64,000 nucleotides of DNA from Sulfurisoma sp963709555 (lineage in GTDB: Bacteria; Pseudomonadota; Gammaproteobacteria; Burkholderiales; Rhodocyclaceae): assembly GCA_963709555.1 (NCBI GenBank), contig CAVPWR010000002.1:186001-250000 (forward strand). Direction: 5' to 3'. Below the pieces are notes generated by a model. That model was not told where the DNA came from. It was given only the letters and a program-made list of their open reading frames with translations, and searched no databases. Within the stretch, counting starts at the first letter, position 1. The number at the start of each line of letters is the position of its first letter. Positions 19,787-31,663 of this stretch are shown here, piece by piece. The position numbers were made by a program, and so were the translations under genes.

Positions 19787-21754
19787 ATGACTAAAGGTTT
19801 TGCAAGAATAGCCAATATAGCCGCTGCGCTGGGCCTGCTGTGGCTGGCGCCCCATGCCGCTGCGACCCCCGCGGAAGAGCGTTTCCTCCAGGCGCGGGAT
19901 GCCTACAAGGCCGGTGAGCGGGTGCGCCTGGGGCGGCTGGCCGAGGCACTCGGTGACCACGAATTGCGGCCATGGGCCGACTTTTGGCGTTTGCGGCTGA
20001 AGCTCGAGGACGGCAGCAGCGACGGGGTGGCCGATTTTCTCGAACGTGAGAAGGGCTCCTATCTCGCCGAAAAACTGCGTGCCGACTGGTTGCGACAGCT
20101 CGGCAGGCGCGGCGACTGGCCGACATTCGAGCGCGAACTGGCGCCCCTGGGCCTGCCGGAGCCGGATGTCGCCTGCTACGCACTGCAGGCACGCCTGGCG
20201 CGGGCAGAGGGCGCGGGCCGCGATGCCGTGCTGCTGGAGGCGCGGCCACTTTGGTTTACCGCCGTCGATCTGCCGGAGGCCTGTGCGCCGCTGACGGATG
20301 CCCTGGTCGGCGACAAGCGCCTCGATGTCGACGATATCTGGGAGCGCGTGCGCCGCCTGCTGGAAATGAAAAAATTGCGCGAGGCGCGCAACGCAGCGCG
20401 CTACCTGCCGGACGCGCAGATTCCCGACGCGAAGACCCTCGAAGCCATTGCCGACAAGCCGGCGCAACACCTGGCGAAACTGCGCGGGAATGTTGCCGCG
20501 ACCCGGCTCGGGCGCGAGATGGCGTTGTTCGCGGTGCAGCGCATGGCGCGGCAGGATCCGCTGCCGGCGGCGACGCAGTGGCGCGAGATCGAGAAGAAAT
20601 TCTCCGAGGCTGATCGTGGCTATGCCTGGGGCCACCTGGCACAGCAGGCAGCGATGCGCCACCTGCCCGAGGCCCTGGGCTGGTTCGATCTGGCCGGCGC
20701 CACGCCGCTGTCCGAGGATCAGCTGGCGTGGAAGACGCGCGCGGCCTTGCGCGCCCATGACTGGATGCGCGTGCGCCAGGCCGTGGAGCAGATGCCGCCG
20801 CAGATGGCGGCCGAGCCCGCCTGGAGCTACTGGCTCGGCCGCGCGCTGGCGGCGCAGGGCTACCGCGAACAGGCCAACGCGCTGTTCCTGAAGATCGCCG
20901 GCCAGCCCAATTTCTACAGCAACCTAGCCGACGAGGAACTCGGCCGCATCATCGGCGTGCCGCAGCGCGCCGTGCCGCCGAGCCGCGACGAACTCGCCGC
21001 CGCCGCCGCGCGTCCCGGGCTGCGCCGTGGACTCATGCTGATCCGCCTCGACATGCGCATCGAGGGCGTGCGCGAATGGGTGTGGACCCTGCGCGGGCTC
21101 GACGACCGCCAGTTGCTGGCCGCCGCCGAAATCGCCCGCGGCGCCGAGGTCTGGGATCGTGCCATCAATACCGCCGACCGCACGTCCCTGCAGCATGACT
21201 ATTCCCTGCGCTACCTGGCGCCTTACCGCGAGCGCGTCGAGCCCAAGACGCGCGAACTCGCCCTCGATCAAGGCTGGGTTTATGGCCTGATGCGGCAGGA
21301 GAGCCGCTTCATCACCCGGGCGAAATCCTCCGTCGGTGCTCAGGGCCTGATGCAGGTGATGCCGGCCACGGCCTCGTGGGTGGCGAAGAAGATCGGCCTC
21401 GCCGGCTATCATCCGGACCGGGTCACCGAGATGGACATCAACGTCACGCTCGGCACCAACTACCTCAAGATGGTGCTGGCCAGCCTCGACAACCATCCGG
21501 TGCTCGCCTCGGCCGCCTACAATGCCGGTCCAGGTCGCGCCAAGCGCTGGCGCGCCGACCGCCCGCTCGAGGGCGCGATCTACGCCGAGACCATTCCGTT
21601 CACCGAAACGCGCGACTACGTCAAGAAGGTGATGAGCAACGCCGTCTATTACTCAGCGCTGTTCGAGGACAAGCCGCAATCGCTGAAGAGCCGCCTCGGC
21701 GTGGTGCAGCCCGCCCGCAGCGGCGACTCGCGCCTCGCCGAAGACCTGCCCTGA
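19787..21754 (+). CDS. slt: Soluble lytic murein transglycosylase (Slt70-type)
   Basis: Periplasmic muramidase-like enzyme of 655 residues that cleaves peptidoglycan with 1,6-anhydro product formation. An N-terminal signal peptide ends at about AAAT in residues 1-26. A long alpha-superhelical U/L domain follows. The C-terminal SLT domain has YGLMRQESRF with the catalytic Glu, SSVGAQGLMQVMPATA and VLASAAYNAGPGR. Length and architecture match Slt70. It heads the slt / NDUFA9-like / cca order common in betaproteobacteria. Confidence 0.95.
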   Translation: MTKGFARIANIAAALGLLWLAPHAAATPAEERFLQARDAYKAGERVRLGRLAEALGDHELRPWADFWRLRLKLEDGSSDGVADFLEREKGSYLAEKLRADWLRQLGRRGDWPTFERELAPLGLPEPDVACYALQARLARAEGAGRDAVLLEARPLWFTAVDLPEACAPLTDALVGDKRLDVDDIWERVRRLLEMKKLREARNAARYLPDAQIPDAKTLEAIADKPAQHLAKLRGNVAATRLGREMALFAVQRMARQDPLPAATQWREIEKKFSEADRGYAWGHLAQQAAMRHLPEALGWFDLAGATPLSEDQLAWKTRAALRAHDWMRVRQAVEQMPPQMAAEPAWSYWLGRALAAQGYREQANALFLKIAGQPNFYSNLADEELGRIIGVPQRAVPPSRDELAAAAARPGLRRGLMLIRLDMRIEGVREWVWTLRGLDDRQLLAAAEIARGAEVWDRAINTADRTSLQHDYSLRYLAPYRERVEPKTRELALDQGWVYGLMRQESRFITRAKSSVGAQGLMQVMPATASWVAKKIGLAGYHPDRVTEMDINVTLGTNYLKMVLASLDNHPVLASAAYNAGPGRAKRWRADRPLEGAIYAETIPFTETRDYVKKVMSNAVYYSALFEDKPQSLKSRLGVVQPARSGDSRLAEDLP

Positions 21755-21784
21755 ATCGTTTTCCTCCTTAACCTGCCTGCCATC

Positions 21785-22753
21785 ATGACCATCGAGAATA
21801 TCCTGCTGATCGGCGGATCCGGCTACGTCGGACGCCACCTGATTGACGCGCTGTCCCGTCGCAATATTCGCATCACCGTGCCGACGCGCCGCCGCGAACG
21901 CGCCAAGCACCTGCTGCCCTTCCCGATGGTGGACGTGGTCGAGGCCGACATCCACGACGACGCCACGCTGGCCCGGCTCGCCGCCGGCCAGGATGCCGTC
22001 ATCAACCTGGTCGGCATCCTCAAGGGCGGCAGCGGCAAGAGCGACGGCCGACCCTGGGGCCGCGGCTTCGATCAGGCCCACTTTCATCTCGCCGGGCGCG
22101 TGGCGCAGGCGGCGCAGGCAGCGGGGGCGCAGCGGCTGCTGCACATGTCGGCGCTCAAGGCCGACGCCGATGCGCCCTCGGCCTACCTGCGCTCCAAGGC
22201 GGCGGGCGAGGCCGTGGTGCGCGACGCCTTTCCCGGCGCCACCATCTTCCGTCCCTCGGTGATCTTCGGCCAGGGCGACCAGTTCCTCAACGTCTTCGCC
22301 GGGCTTTGCGCCATGGCGCCGATGCTGCCGCTGTCCTGCCCGGAGGCCCTGTTCCAGCCGGTGTGGGTCGAGGACGTTGCCGCGGTGATGGCCGACAGCC
22401 TCGTCCATGGCGACAGTGCAGGCAAGACCTACGAGTTGTGCGGGCCGAAGGTCTATGCCCTGATCGACCTCGTCAACTACGCCGGCAAGGCCGCCGGCAG
22501 TCCCGGCAACATCATGCCCCTCGGCGACATCCCGTCCTACATGATGGCGTGGCTGCTCGAACTCGTCGGCGGCCCGATGACCCGCGACAACTACTGGTCG
22601 ATGCAGGTGCCGAGCACCTGCGATCACTGCGAGTTCGGTGTGCTTCCCTTTGGCCGTCATGCCGCGTCGCTCGAAGTCGTCGGCCCGACCTATCTCTCCG
22701 ACGGCCGCCGCCGTGCCGGTTACGACGACATGCGCGAGACGGCGGGGCGGTAA
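21785..22753 (+). CDS. Complex I NDUFA9-like NAD(P)-binding protein
   Basis: 322-residue extended SDR-type Rossmann protein of the NDUFA9 family. The N-terminal ILLIGGSGYVGRHLI is the NAD(P)-binding G-x-x-G-x-x-G. Further blocks are DAVINLVGIL, HMSALKADADAPSAYLRSKAAGE and FRPSVIFGQGDQFLN. Bacterial members are not part of the core complex I, and their function is unproven; quinone or lipid-related roles have been suggested. It sits 30 bp downstream of slt and upstream of cca. Here that order is interrupted by a DUF1622 gene. Confidence 0.88.
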   Translation: MTIENILLIGGSGYVGRHLIDALSRRNIRITVPTRRRERAKHLLPFPMVDVVEADIHDDATLARLAAGQDAVINLVGILKGGSGKSDGRPWGRGFDQAHFHLAGRVAQAAQAAGAQRLLHMSALKADADAPSAYLRSKAAGEAVVRDAFPGATIFRPSVIFGQGDQFLNVFAGLCAMAPMLPLSCPEALFQPVWVEDVAAVMADSLVHGDSAGKTYELCGPKVYALIDLVNYAGKAAGSPGNIMPLGDIPSYMMAWLLELVGGPMTRDNYWSMQVPSTCDHCEFGVLPFGRHAASLEVVGPTYLSDGRRRAGYDDMRETAGR

Positions 22754-22761
22754 GTGTTTTC

Positions 22762-22803
22762 CCGGGAGCGTCCGCGGGGCGGGCAGTCCGCCCGGCCTCC
22801 CGG
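22762..22803. repeat. GC-rich nested hairpin behind the NDUFA9-like gene
   Basis: CCGGGAG (22762-22768) pairs with CTCCCGG (22797-22803), and inside them GGGCGG pairs with CCGCCC across GCAGT. No T-run follows, so it is not a canonical intrinsic terminator. It could slow or process read-through into the DUF1622 gene. Confidence 0.5.
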
Positions 22804-22909
22804 TGCCCAAGAAGGAACATATCGGCCGAACGGACAGCCCACCTCTCGGAGTGCGTGCCTTCGACTTGGGGAAGGTCTGAGCAAGTAGCGACAGTTGAAG
22901 GAGAGTGCC

Positions 22910-23257
22910 GTGCCATCGTTCAAAGAAGTAGCCGAGGGCGTCAGCCTGGCGATCGACGGAGCAGGGGTGTTGGTCATCGTCCTCGGTCTGTTGGTCGCCG
23001 CGACCCGTTTTGCCCTGTACGGCCGGCAGGCAGCAGAACCATACCGGCAGCTTCGCCAGGACATAGGGCGAGGGATCCTGCTCGGTTTGGAGCTTTTGGT
23101 CGCTGCCGACATCATCAGGACTGTGGCCGTAACCCCGACCCTCGAGGGTGTCCTCATCCTGGGCATTATTATTCTGATCAGGACGTTCCTGAGCATGGCC
23201 CTGCAGGTTGAACTGGAAGGCCGGTGGCCGTGGCAGCGGACGAAGTCGCCAGCATGA
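22910..23257 (+). CDS. DUF1622 small membrane protein
   Basis: 115-residue inner-membrane protein. Hydrophobic helices span roughly residues 15-34 (DGAGVLVIVLGLLVAATRF), 55-72 (GILLGLELLVAADIIRTV) and 78-98 (LEGVLILGIIILIRTFLSM), matching DUF1622. The GTG at 22910 is chosen over the TTG at 22895 because GAAGGAG lies six bases in front of it. The function of the family is unknown. Codon third positions are less uniformly G/C than in the neighbours, and hairpins flank it on both sides. It interrupts the usual NDUFA9-cca adjacency, so it may be a later insertion. Confidence 0.8.
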   Translation: MPSFKEVAEGVSLAIDGAGVLVIVLGLLVAATRFALYGRQAAEPYRQLRQDIGRGILLGLELLVAADIIRTVAVTPTLEGVLILGIIILIRTFLSMALQVELEGRWPWQRTKSPA

Positions 23258-23359
23258 CCGTTCCATGGTCACGCCTGACCCGTTAAATTGGGGTGCAGAA
23301 CACGTTTTCACCTACCCACATTTTCCTGGCCCCTGACTGTGCTTACGCAAACGCCGTGT

Positions 23360-23379
23360 CGCTAGCGCCGATTTTTTTC
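23360..23379 (+). repeat. Dispersed 20-bp motif, copy 4 (intergenic variant)
   Basis: CGCTAGCGCCGATTTTTTTC in the spacer before cca. It shares AGCGCCGA plus a long T run with the consensus. Confidence 0.45.
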
Positions 23380-23411
23380 ACGGTCCGGCGGACACGCGAT
23401 AGCGATCGGTG

Positions 23412-23435
23412 CCCGAGGGATGGCCATCCCTCGGG
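23412..23435. repeat. 24-bp perfect palindrome
   Basis: CCCGAGGGATGG joined directly to its exact reverse complement, with no loop. It could be a dimeric-regulator operator for cca or DUF1622, or the stem of a transcript hairpin. Confidence 0.6.
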
Positions 23436-23525
23436 CGGCCTACTTCTTGGAAAACATGGTCTGTCCCTTAATGATCACCCTGGTTACTATCGAAGCGATA
23501 GAGCCCCTGTCAGGATGAAGAGCTA

Positions 23526-24756
23526 GTGCAGGTCTTCTGCGTCGGCGGCGCCGTCCGCGATGAACTGCTCGGGCTGGAAGTCCAGGATCGCGACTGGGTC
23601 GTCGTCGGCGCGACGCCCGAGGACATGCTCGCGCGCGGCTACACGCCGGTGGGCAAGGACTTTCCGGTGTTCCTGCATCCGCAGACCCACGAGGAATACG
23701 CCCTGGCACGGACCGAGCGCAAGACGGCGCCGGGCTACAAGGGCTTCGTCTTCCATGCCGATGCCGGCGTCACGCTGGAAGAGGACCTGGCGCGGCGCGA
23801 CCTCACCATCAATGCCATCGCCAGGGCTGACGATGGCACGTTGATCGATCCCTCACGGCGGGCGGCGCGACCTGGCGGCGCGCGTGCTGCGCCATGTCTC
23901 GCCGGCCTTCGCCGAGGACCCCGTGCGCATCCTGCGCGTGGCGCGCTTCGCTGCCCGCTTCGGCGAATTCACCGTGGCGCCCGAGACGCTCGAGCTCATG
24001 CGTTTCATGGTGGCGAACGGCGAGGTCGATGCGCTGGTGCCCGAGCGCGTCTGGCAGGAGCTGGCGCGCGGGCTGATGGAGGCGGCGCCATCGCGCATGT
24101 TCGAGTTGCTGCGCGCCTGCGGCGCGCTGGCGCGGATTCTGCCGGAGCTGGACGCCCTGTGGGGCGTGCCGCAGCGCGCCGACTACCATCCCGAGATCGA
24201 CACCGGGGTGCATGTGATGATGGTGATCGACATGGCGGCGCGCTTGAATCTGCCGCTGCCGGCGCGCTTCGCCGCGCTCACCCACGACCTCGGCAAGGGC
24301 AACACGCCGCCCGCTGTGCTGCCGCGCCACAGCGGCCACGAGGCGCGCAGCGTCGAACTGCTCGGCCCGCTGTGCGAGCGCCTGCGCGTGCCGGCCGACT
24401 GCCGCGACCTGGCGCTGCTGGTGGCGCAGTTCCACGGCGACATCTACAAGCCGGCAGAACTGCGGCCGGCGACGATGGTGAAGCTGCTCGAACGCTGCGA
24501 CGTGCTGCGCCGGCCCGAGCGTTTCGAACTGGTCCTCGGCGCCTGCGAGGCGGATTTCCGCGGGCGGCTCGGCTTCGCGGAGCAGGATTTCCCGCAGGCC
24601 GCAGCGTGGCGGCAGGCGCTCGCAGCCGTGCGCGGCGTCGATGCCGGCGCGATCGCCAAAGCCTGCGACGATCCGGCGCAGATTCCGCAGCGCATCCACG
24701 CGGCGCGCGTCGCGGCAGTGAAGGCGCTCGGCTTACAGCAATCGCATCAGGACTGA
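23526..24756 (+). CDS. cca: CCA-adding tRNA nucleotidyltransferase (one frame break)
   Basis: Adds or repairs the 3'-CCA of tRNAs. The class II nucleotidyltransferase core opens MQVFCVGGAVRDELLG (start GTG), continues with DRDWVVVGATPEDML and the RRDLTINAIA motif. It then needs one base removed in CCCTCACGG at about 23853-23861 to give IDPYGGRRDLAARVLRHVS. After that come EDPVRILRVARFAARF and an HD domain with ALTHDLGKGNTP plus HSGHEARS. The HD domain marks the long multifunctional form with phosphatase/phosphodiesterase activity. The last 24 bp overlap a convergent DUF2905 gene. Confidence 0.92.
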
Positions 24757-24930
24757 GGCGAGCAGCGAGAGCAGGATCACCGAGGCGAAGGGAAACAGAT
24801 ACTCGCGACCGCGCAGGCGGAACCTGAGGTCGCCGGGCAACCGACCCAGCCGCAGCCACGCGGCCAGCCGCGGCTGCGCCACTCCGAGCAGGAGCACGAC
24901 GAGGAAGAGGGCGATCAGCCACTTGAGCAT
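24733..24930 (-). CDS. DUF2905 small membrane protein
   Basis: 65-residue protein with two hydrophobic helices (MLKWLIALFLVVLLLGV and FPFASVILLSLLASVLMRL) around the conserved LGRLPGDLRFRLRGREYLFPF, the defining block of DUF2905. The ATG at 24928-24930 is the natural start, although the frame stays open much further upstream. It is divergent from the hydrolase gene by 12 bp. Function unknown. Confidence 0.85.
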   Translation of the reverse strand: MLKWLIALFLVVLLLGVAQPRLAAWLRLGRLPGDLRFRLRGREYLFPFASVILLSLLASVLMRLL

Positions 24931-24942
24931 AGAATCCCAATT

Positions 24943-25749
24943 ATGACCTCTTCCCGCCTCGCCACGCTCGAAGTCCTGTCGCGAGCCCCCGCTTCCGCAT
25001 CGCGCACCACCCCGCTGCTGTTCGTGCATGGCGCCTTCACCGGCGCCTGGTGCTGGGACGAGCATTTCCTGTCTTTCTTTGCCGACGCCGGTTACGCGGC
25101 CCATGCAGTCAGCCTGTCGGGCCACGGCCATTCGCGCGGGCGCGAGCATCTCGACAGCCTGTCGATCGCCGACTACGTCAAGGATGTATTCGAGGTGTGC
25201 GACGGACTGGCCGCCCCGCCCGTACTGATCGGCCACTCGATGGGCGGCTTCGTCATCCAGAAGGTGCTCGAGCAGCGGCAATTCCCCGGGGCGGTGCTGA
25301 TGTGTGCCGTGCCGCCGCAGGGGCTGGTGGCGGCAGCCTTCGGCATGATGTTCTCGCAACCGGCGCTGATGACCGATCTCAACAACATGATGGGAGGCGG
25401 CGAGGTGGCCCTCGATACGATGCGCGAGGCCCTGTTCGCCCAGCCGGTGGCGGTGGATGACCTGGCGCGCTTCTCCCGCTGGTCGCAGCCCGAGTCGCAC
25501 CGCGCGATCTGGGACATGAGCCTGTTCAACCTGCCGCATCCTTCGAAGATCGATGCCTCGTCGCTGCTGATCCTCGGCAGCGAACACGACCACCTGATCC
25601 CGGCCTCGCTGGTCGAGATGACGGCGCGCACCTACGGCCTGCCGGCCACCATTTTCCCGGGCATGGGCCACGGCCTGATGCTGGAACGCGACTGGAAGAA
25701 GCCGGCACAGCATATTCTCGACTGGCTCCGCGAAAGGAAAATCACATGA
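24943..25749 (+). CDS. Alpha/beta hydrolase
   Basis: 268-residue serine hydrolase. LLFVHGAFTGAWCWDE forms the oxyanion-hole HG loop. GHSMGGFV supplies the nucleophilic Ser at about residue 99. The acidic residue is probably in LGSEHDHLIP and the catalytic His in FPGMGHGLML. No signal peptide, so cytoplasmic. The family is broad (esterase, lactonase, C-C hydrolase) and the substrate is open. Its ATGA overlap with the DUF1840 gene indicates a two-gene operon. Confidence 0.88.
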   Translation: MTSSRLATLEVLSRAPASASRTTPLLFVHGAFTGAWCWDEHFLSFFADAGYAAHAVSLSGHGHSRGREHLDSLSIADYVKDVFEVCDGLAAPPVLIGHSMGGFVIQKVLEQRQFPGAVLMCAVPPQGLVAAAFGMMFSQPALMTDLNNMMGGGEVALDTMREALFAQPVAVDDLARFSRWSQPESHRAIWDMSLFNLPHPSKIDASSLLILGSEHDHLIPASLVEMTARTYGLPATIFPGMGHGLMLERDWKKPAQHILDWLRERKIT

Positions 25750-26066
25750 TCACCTTCCAATCCGACGCTTCGGGCGACGTCATGATGTTCGACGACGTCG
25801 CCCATCGCATGATGGACCTCATGGGCAAGGAACACACCCAGCGCGGCGTGATCACCGTGGAGCAGATGCCCGAGTGCATCGCGCGACTGCAGGCGGCCAT
25901 CGCGGAAGACCGTGCGCGGGCACGGGCACAAGCCAAACCGCAGGGCGATGAAGCCGAGGAAACCGGCGTCGCCGCGCGCGTCAGCCTGGCGCAGCGCGCC
26001 ATACCCCTGGTTGAATTGCTGGAACGCTCGCTGGAGCGCGAGAAGCCGGTGCTCTGGGGCGTGTAA
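25746..26066 (+). CDS. DUF1840 protein
   Basis: 106-residue cytoplasmic protein of DUF1840, a family seen in betaproteobacteria. MITFQSDASGDVMMFDDVAHRMMDLMGKE and the C-terminal RAIPLVELLERSLEREKPVLWGV are the two conserved halves; a charged, variable linker lies between. Translationally coupled to the hydrolase by an ATGA overlap. Function unknown. Confidence 0.85.
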   Translation: MITFQSDASGDVMMFDDVAHRMMDLMGKEHTQRGVITVEQMPECIARLQAAIAEDRARARAQAKPQGDEAEETGVAARVSLAQRAIPLVELLERSLEREKPVLWGV

Positions 26067-26241
26067 CGGTTCAAGCCGCGCCGTCGGGCCGCCCCTAGGC
26101 GCGGCACTAACTGGAGCGCGTGGAACGCGCGACCCCACCGGGCTAAACTACATGGTCGCCAGTGACAATCGAGCGTAGCGAGCTACCAGCTTCCCCTTCC
26201 GAGAGGAAGGGGCTGGGGGATGGCGGGTCAAGAACTTTTCG
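26067..26241. other. Hairpin-rich non-coding spacer
   Basis: Between two convergent genes. It holds GCGCGT-GGA-ACGCGC, GTAGC-GA-GCTAC, CCCCTTCC-GAGA-GGAAGGGG (26193-26212) and the arm of a fourth hairpin at its right end. No ORF or T-tract terminator is evident. Confidence 0.5.
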
Positions 26242-26253
26242 TTAGAAAAGTTC
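26232..26253. terminator. Bidirectional A/T-rich hairpin over a stop codon
   Basis: GAACTTTTC-GTTA-GAAAAGTTC, a perfect 9-bp stem with a 4-base loop containing the TAA stop of the minus-strand gene. The stem itself supplies T's on each strand, so it may end transcription from both sides. Confidence 0.5.
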
Positions 26254-26814
26254 GATGTCCCCGCCGCTGGCGGCTTCCTCGCGCTTGACCATGAACTGCT
26301 CGATGGCCGCAGCCACGGGCATGCCGGCGAGGACGGCATCGAACATCTCGCGCTCCTCGATCATGGTGTATTTCGACTTGATCCTGTCCTGCAGTCCGAC
26401 CCATTCGTCGGGGTTGTAGAGCCGTCCCTTGTCGGAGACCAGGCCGGACAGGCCGCCGAGGCAGTGGCAGACGTGGTCGAGGCGCTGCACCAGCTTGTCG
26501 TAGAACTGGAAGGCGATGATGGCCTGATGCACCTTCTGCGCGACGACGCGGGTGTTGTCCTGGATCTCGGACTTGACCATGCCGTTGCCGACCGTGTCGG
26601 GCAGGGTGGCGACGGACTCCTCGATCAGGCCCAGCGTTTCGGCCAGCGAGGTGAAGGTGTCGGTGAGGACTTCGACGGAGTTGTTGGAATCCCGCATCGC
26701 CGCATCGACCTGGCCGGCGGCGAGTTCAAGCATCAGCACGGTCTCGCGCACCTGGCTCCAGCCGAGGTCGGGGGTCGCGGCCAAAGAACCGCGCGGTAGG
26801 GAATCCTGGCTCAT
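26242..26814 (-). CDS. Uncharacterised helical protein with a CheZ-like DxxxQ segment
   Basis: 190-residue soluble protein, predicted almost entirely alpha-helical. I do not recognise a named family with certainty. Residues near 98-115 read VVAQKVHQAIIAFQFYDKL followed by VQRLDHV. That contains D-x-x-x-Q in an amphipathic helix, as in CheZ phosphatase, and the FQxxDxxxQRL pattern of CheZ-like proteins. The C-terminal YTMIEEREMFDAVLAGM and final GGDIELF are distinctive. A good Shine-Dalgarno (AGGAG) precedes the ATG. A CheY-P phosphatase or chemoreceptor-associated role is only a suggestion. Confidence 0.6.
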   Translation of the reverse strand: MSQDSLPRGSLAATPDLGWSQVRETVLMLELAAGQVDAAMRDSNNSVEVLTDTFTSLAETLGLIEESVATLPDTVGNGMVKSEIQDNTRVVAQKVHQAIIAFQFYDKLVQRLDHVCHCLGGLSGLVSDKGRLYNPDEWVGLQDRIKSKYTMIEEREMFDAVLAGMPVAAAIEQFMVKREEAASGGDIELF

Positions 26815-26877
26815 CGGGCGCTCCTGCGTAATGGCGAGAATTCTAGCATCGCCACTACGCAGCGCCCGGCTGCGCTC

Positions 26878-27348
26878 TTACTGCTTGGCTCCGTCGCGCC
26901 CGACGAAAGAGACGGGGAAAACGGCATCGGGGCCGGCGCCCTTGGCCGGAACCTTCTGGTAGTCGGGCATCTGCGCGTCGATGTTGGCGCCCTGCACCAG
27001 CTTCTGGATCAGGATCTGGATCTGGTCGGAGAACCAGTCTTCCTCGACGTGCGTCGGCATGTAGCGCAGGTCGCGCGTGCTGCCCGGCACATCCTCGGGC
27101 GGCAGCACCTCGTTGGCGGCGAAGGCGGCCGAGAAGAAGGGGCCGGAGATGAAGCGCATCTGCCAGTCGCCCTCGCCATCGGGTTCGATGATGAAGACCT
27201 TGGCGCCTTCGGCGGTTTGCTGCTCGTCGTCGGTACGGTCGCCGAACACGGGCATGGCGGCGAACACGGGCTTCTTGCGCTGCATGACATAGGCCACGGC
27301 TTCCATGAAGGAGAGGCGGCCGTCGTTTTCTTGAGCTTCGGTGGTCAT
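26878..27348 (-). CDS. Conserved hypothetical protein
   Basis: 156 residues, soluble, acidic, without signal peptide or recognised domain. Features that could help identify it are SFMEAVAYVMQRKKPVFAAM near the N-terminus, FIIEPDGEGDWQMRFISGPF in the middle and EDWFSDQIQILIQKL toward the end. GAGGAG in front of the ATG supports the start. It lies between metH and the CheZ-like gene on the same strand, with about 50-60 bp gaps. Confidence 0.6.
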   Translation of the reverse strand: MTTEAQENDGRLSFMEAVAYVMQRKKPVFAAMPVFGDRTDDEQQTAEGAKVFIIEPDGEGDWQMRFISGPFFSAAFAANEVLPPEDVPGSTRDLRYMPTHVEEDWFSDQIQILIQKLVQGANIDAQMPDYQKVPAKGAGPDAVFPVSFVGRDGAKQ

Positions 27349-27396
27349 GGGGTTTCTCCTCGGGGAAGGATGATCGTTATTGATTTATAAGGATTT

Positions 27397-31074
<3,678 letters not shown>

Positions 31075-31117
31075 ATCCGGGGACGCGAAAGTTCGCGAAG
31101 GGCTTGAATTGGCGCGG

Positions 31118-31123
31118 ATTTTA
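31118..31123 (-). promoter_or_regulatory. Likely -10 box of metH
   Basis: TAAAAT on the minus strand about 44 bases before the metH ATG, in an otherwise GC-rich stretch. A matching -35 is not clear. The short leader leaves no room for a cobalamin or SAH riboswitch. A CGCGAA-AG-TTCGCG inverted repeat lies between it and the start. Confidence 0.4.
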
Positions 31124-31148
31124 GCACCGCCGCCCACCCCCGGCAGCG

Positions 31149-31592
31149 TCAGCCCGCCGAGCCTTCCTCGCTGCGGCTGGTGCCGGTGACGGCACCGAAC
31201 TCGTCGAAATGCACGTTGAACAGGGCGCGCGTATCAGGAAAGGGCGATTCGATGCGCCAGTCCCAAACCTCCTCGCGCTTGAGCGGATAGAACACCGTGG
31301 TGCGCGGGCGGCCGAGCAGGCGGCGCACGCGGTCGTGCGTCCAGCCCTTCTCGATCCGGGCGAAATACGCGTCGCCCAGCACCTGCTCGACACGCAGAAG
31401 GATGTGTCTGGCATCGAGGGTCAGCATGTGGCATCGGGTGCCCTCGGGACCCTGCGGGTATTCCCAGGTCGCCGTGCCGTCCTCGTTGTGCCAGGCCTCG
31501 GCGGGTTCGCCGAGGCGGGCGATGATCTCCGCCCCTGTACTCTTCCCGGGTTCGAGCGCCCCGAACGGGGAGAGGAAATTAGCAATAAACAT
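31149..31592 (-). CDS. BamE/SmpA-like domain protein
   Basis: 147 residues built of two BamE-like (SmpA/OmlA) repeats. The first is LEPGKSTGAEIIARLGEPAE...TWEYPQ and the second is WTHDRVRRLLGRPRTTVFYP...WDWRI. The G-x-S/T...hh..LG.P pattern of each half defines the fold. Relatives are usually outer-membrane lipoproteins, but no signal peptide or lipobox precedes this start, so the true N-terminus may be further upstream or lost. Divergent from the rhodanese gene across an A/T-rich spacer. Confidence 0.7.
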   Translation of the reverse strand: MFIANFLSPFGALEPGKSTGAEIIARLGEPAEAWHNEDGTATWEYPQGPEGTRCHMLTLDARHILLRVEQVLGDAYFARIEKGWTHDRVRRLLGRPRTTVFYPLKREEVWDWRIESPFPDTRALFNVHFDEFGAVTGTSRSEEGSAG

Positions 31593-31606
31593 GGTTAATG
31601 AGCCTA

Positions 31607-31635
31607 TAGATTTTATTGCACTCCTTTTCTATAAT
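31607..31635 (+). promoter_or_regulatory. Sigma-70-type promoter of the rhodanese gene
   Basis: A perfect TATAAT at 31630-31635 in the most A/T-rich stretch of the area, with only a weak -35 (TAGATT, 17-bp spacing). AAAGGAGAGG follows, just ahead of the ATG at 31664. Confidence 0.55.
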
Positions 31636-31663
31636 ATCGCTTCCCCCACAAAGGAGAGGCGAC

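Larger units (their letters stand above)
23258..23525. other. Non-coding spacer in front of cca
   Basis: 268 bp with lower G+C than its surroundings and no credible gene. It contains a variant copy of the dispersed motif and a 24-bp perfect palindrome, both listed separately. No clear promoter was recognised. Confidence 0.5.

Noticed and set aside
23412..23435. Intrinsic terminator before cca
   Set aside because: The stem is perfect but has neither loop nor downstream T-run. Listed only as a palindrome.
23293..23526. 77-codon frame in the spacer before cca
   Set aside because: No ribosome-binding site, unusual composition, and it contains the 24-bp palindrome and a motif copy. Better treated as non-coding.
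31075..31148. Possible SAH or cobalamin riboswitch upstream of metH
   Set aside because: The -10 box lies only about 44 bases from the start codon. The leader is too short and lacks the conserved elements of either class.
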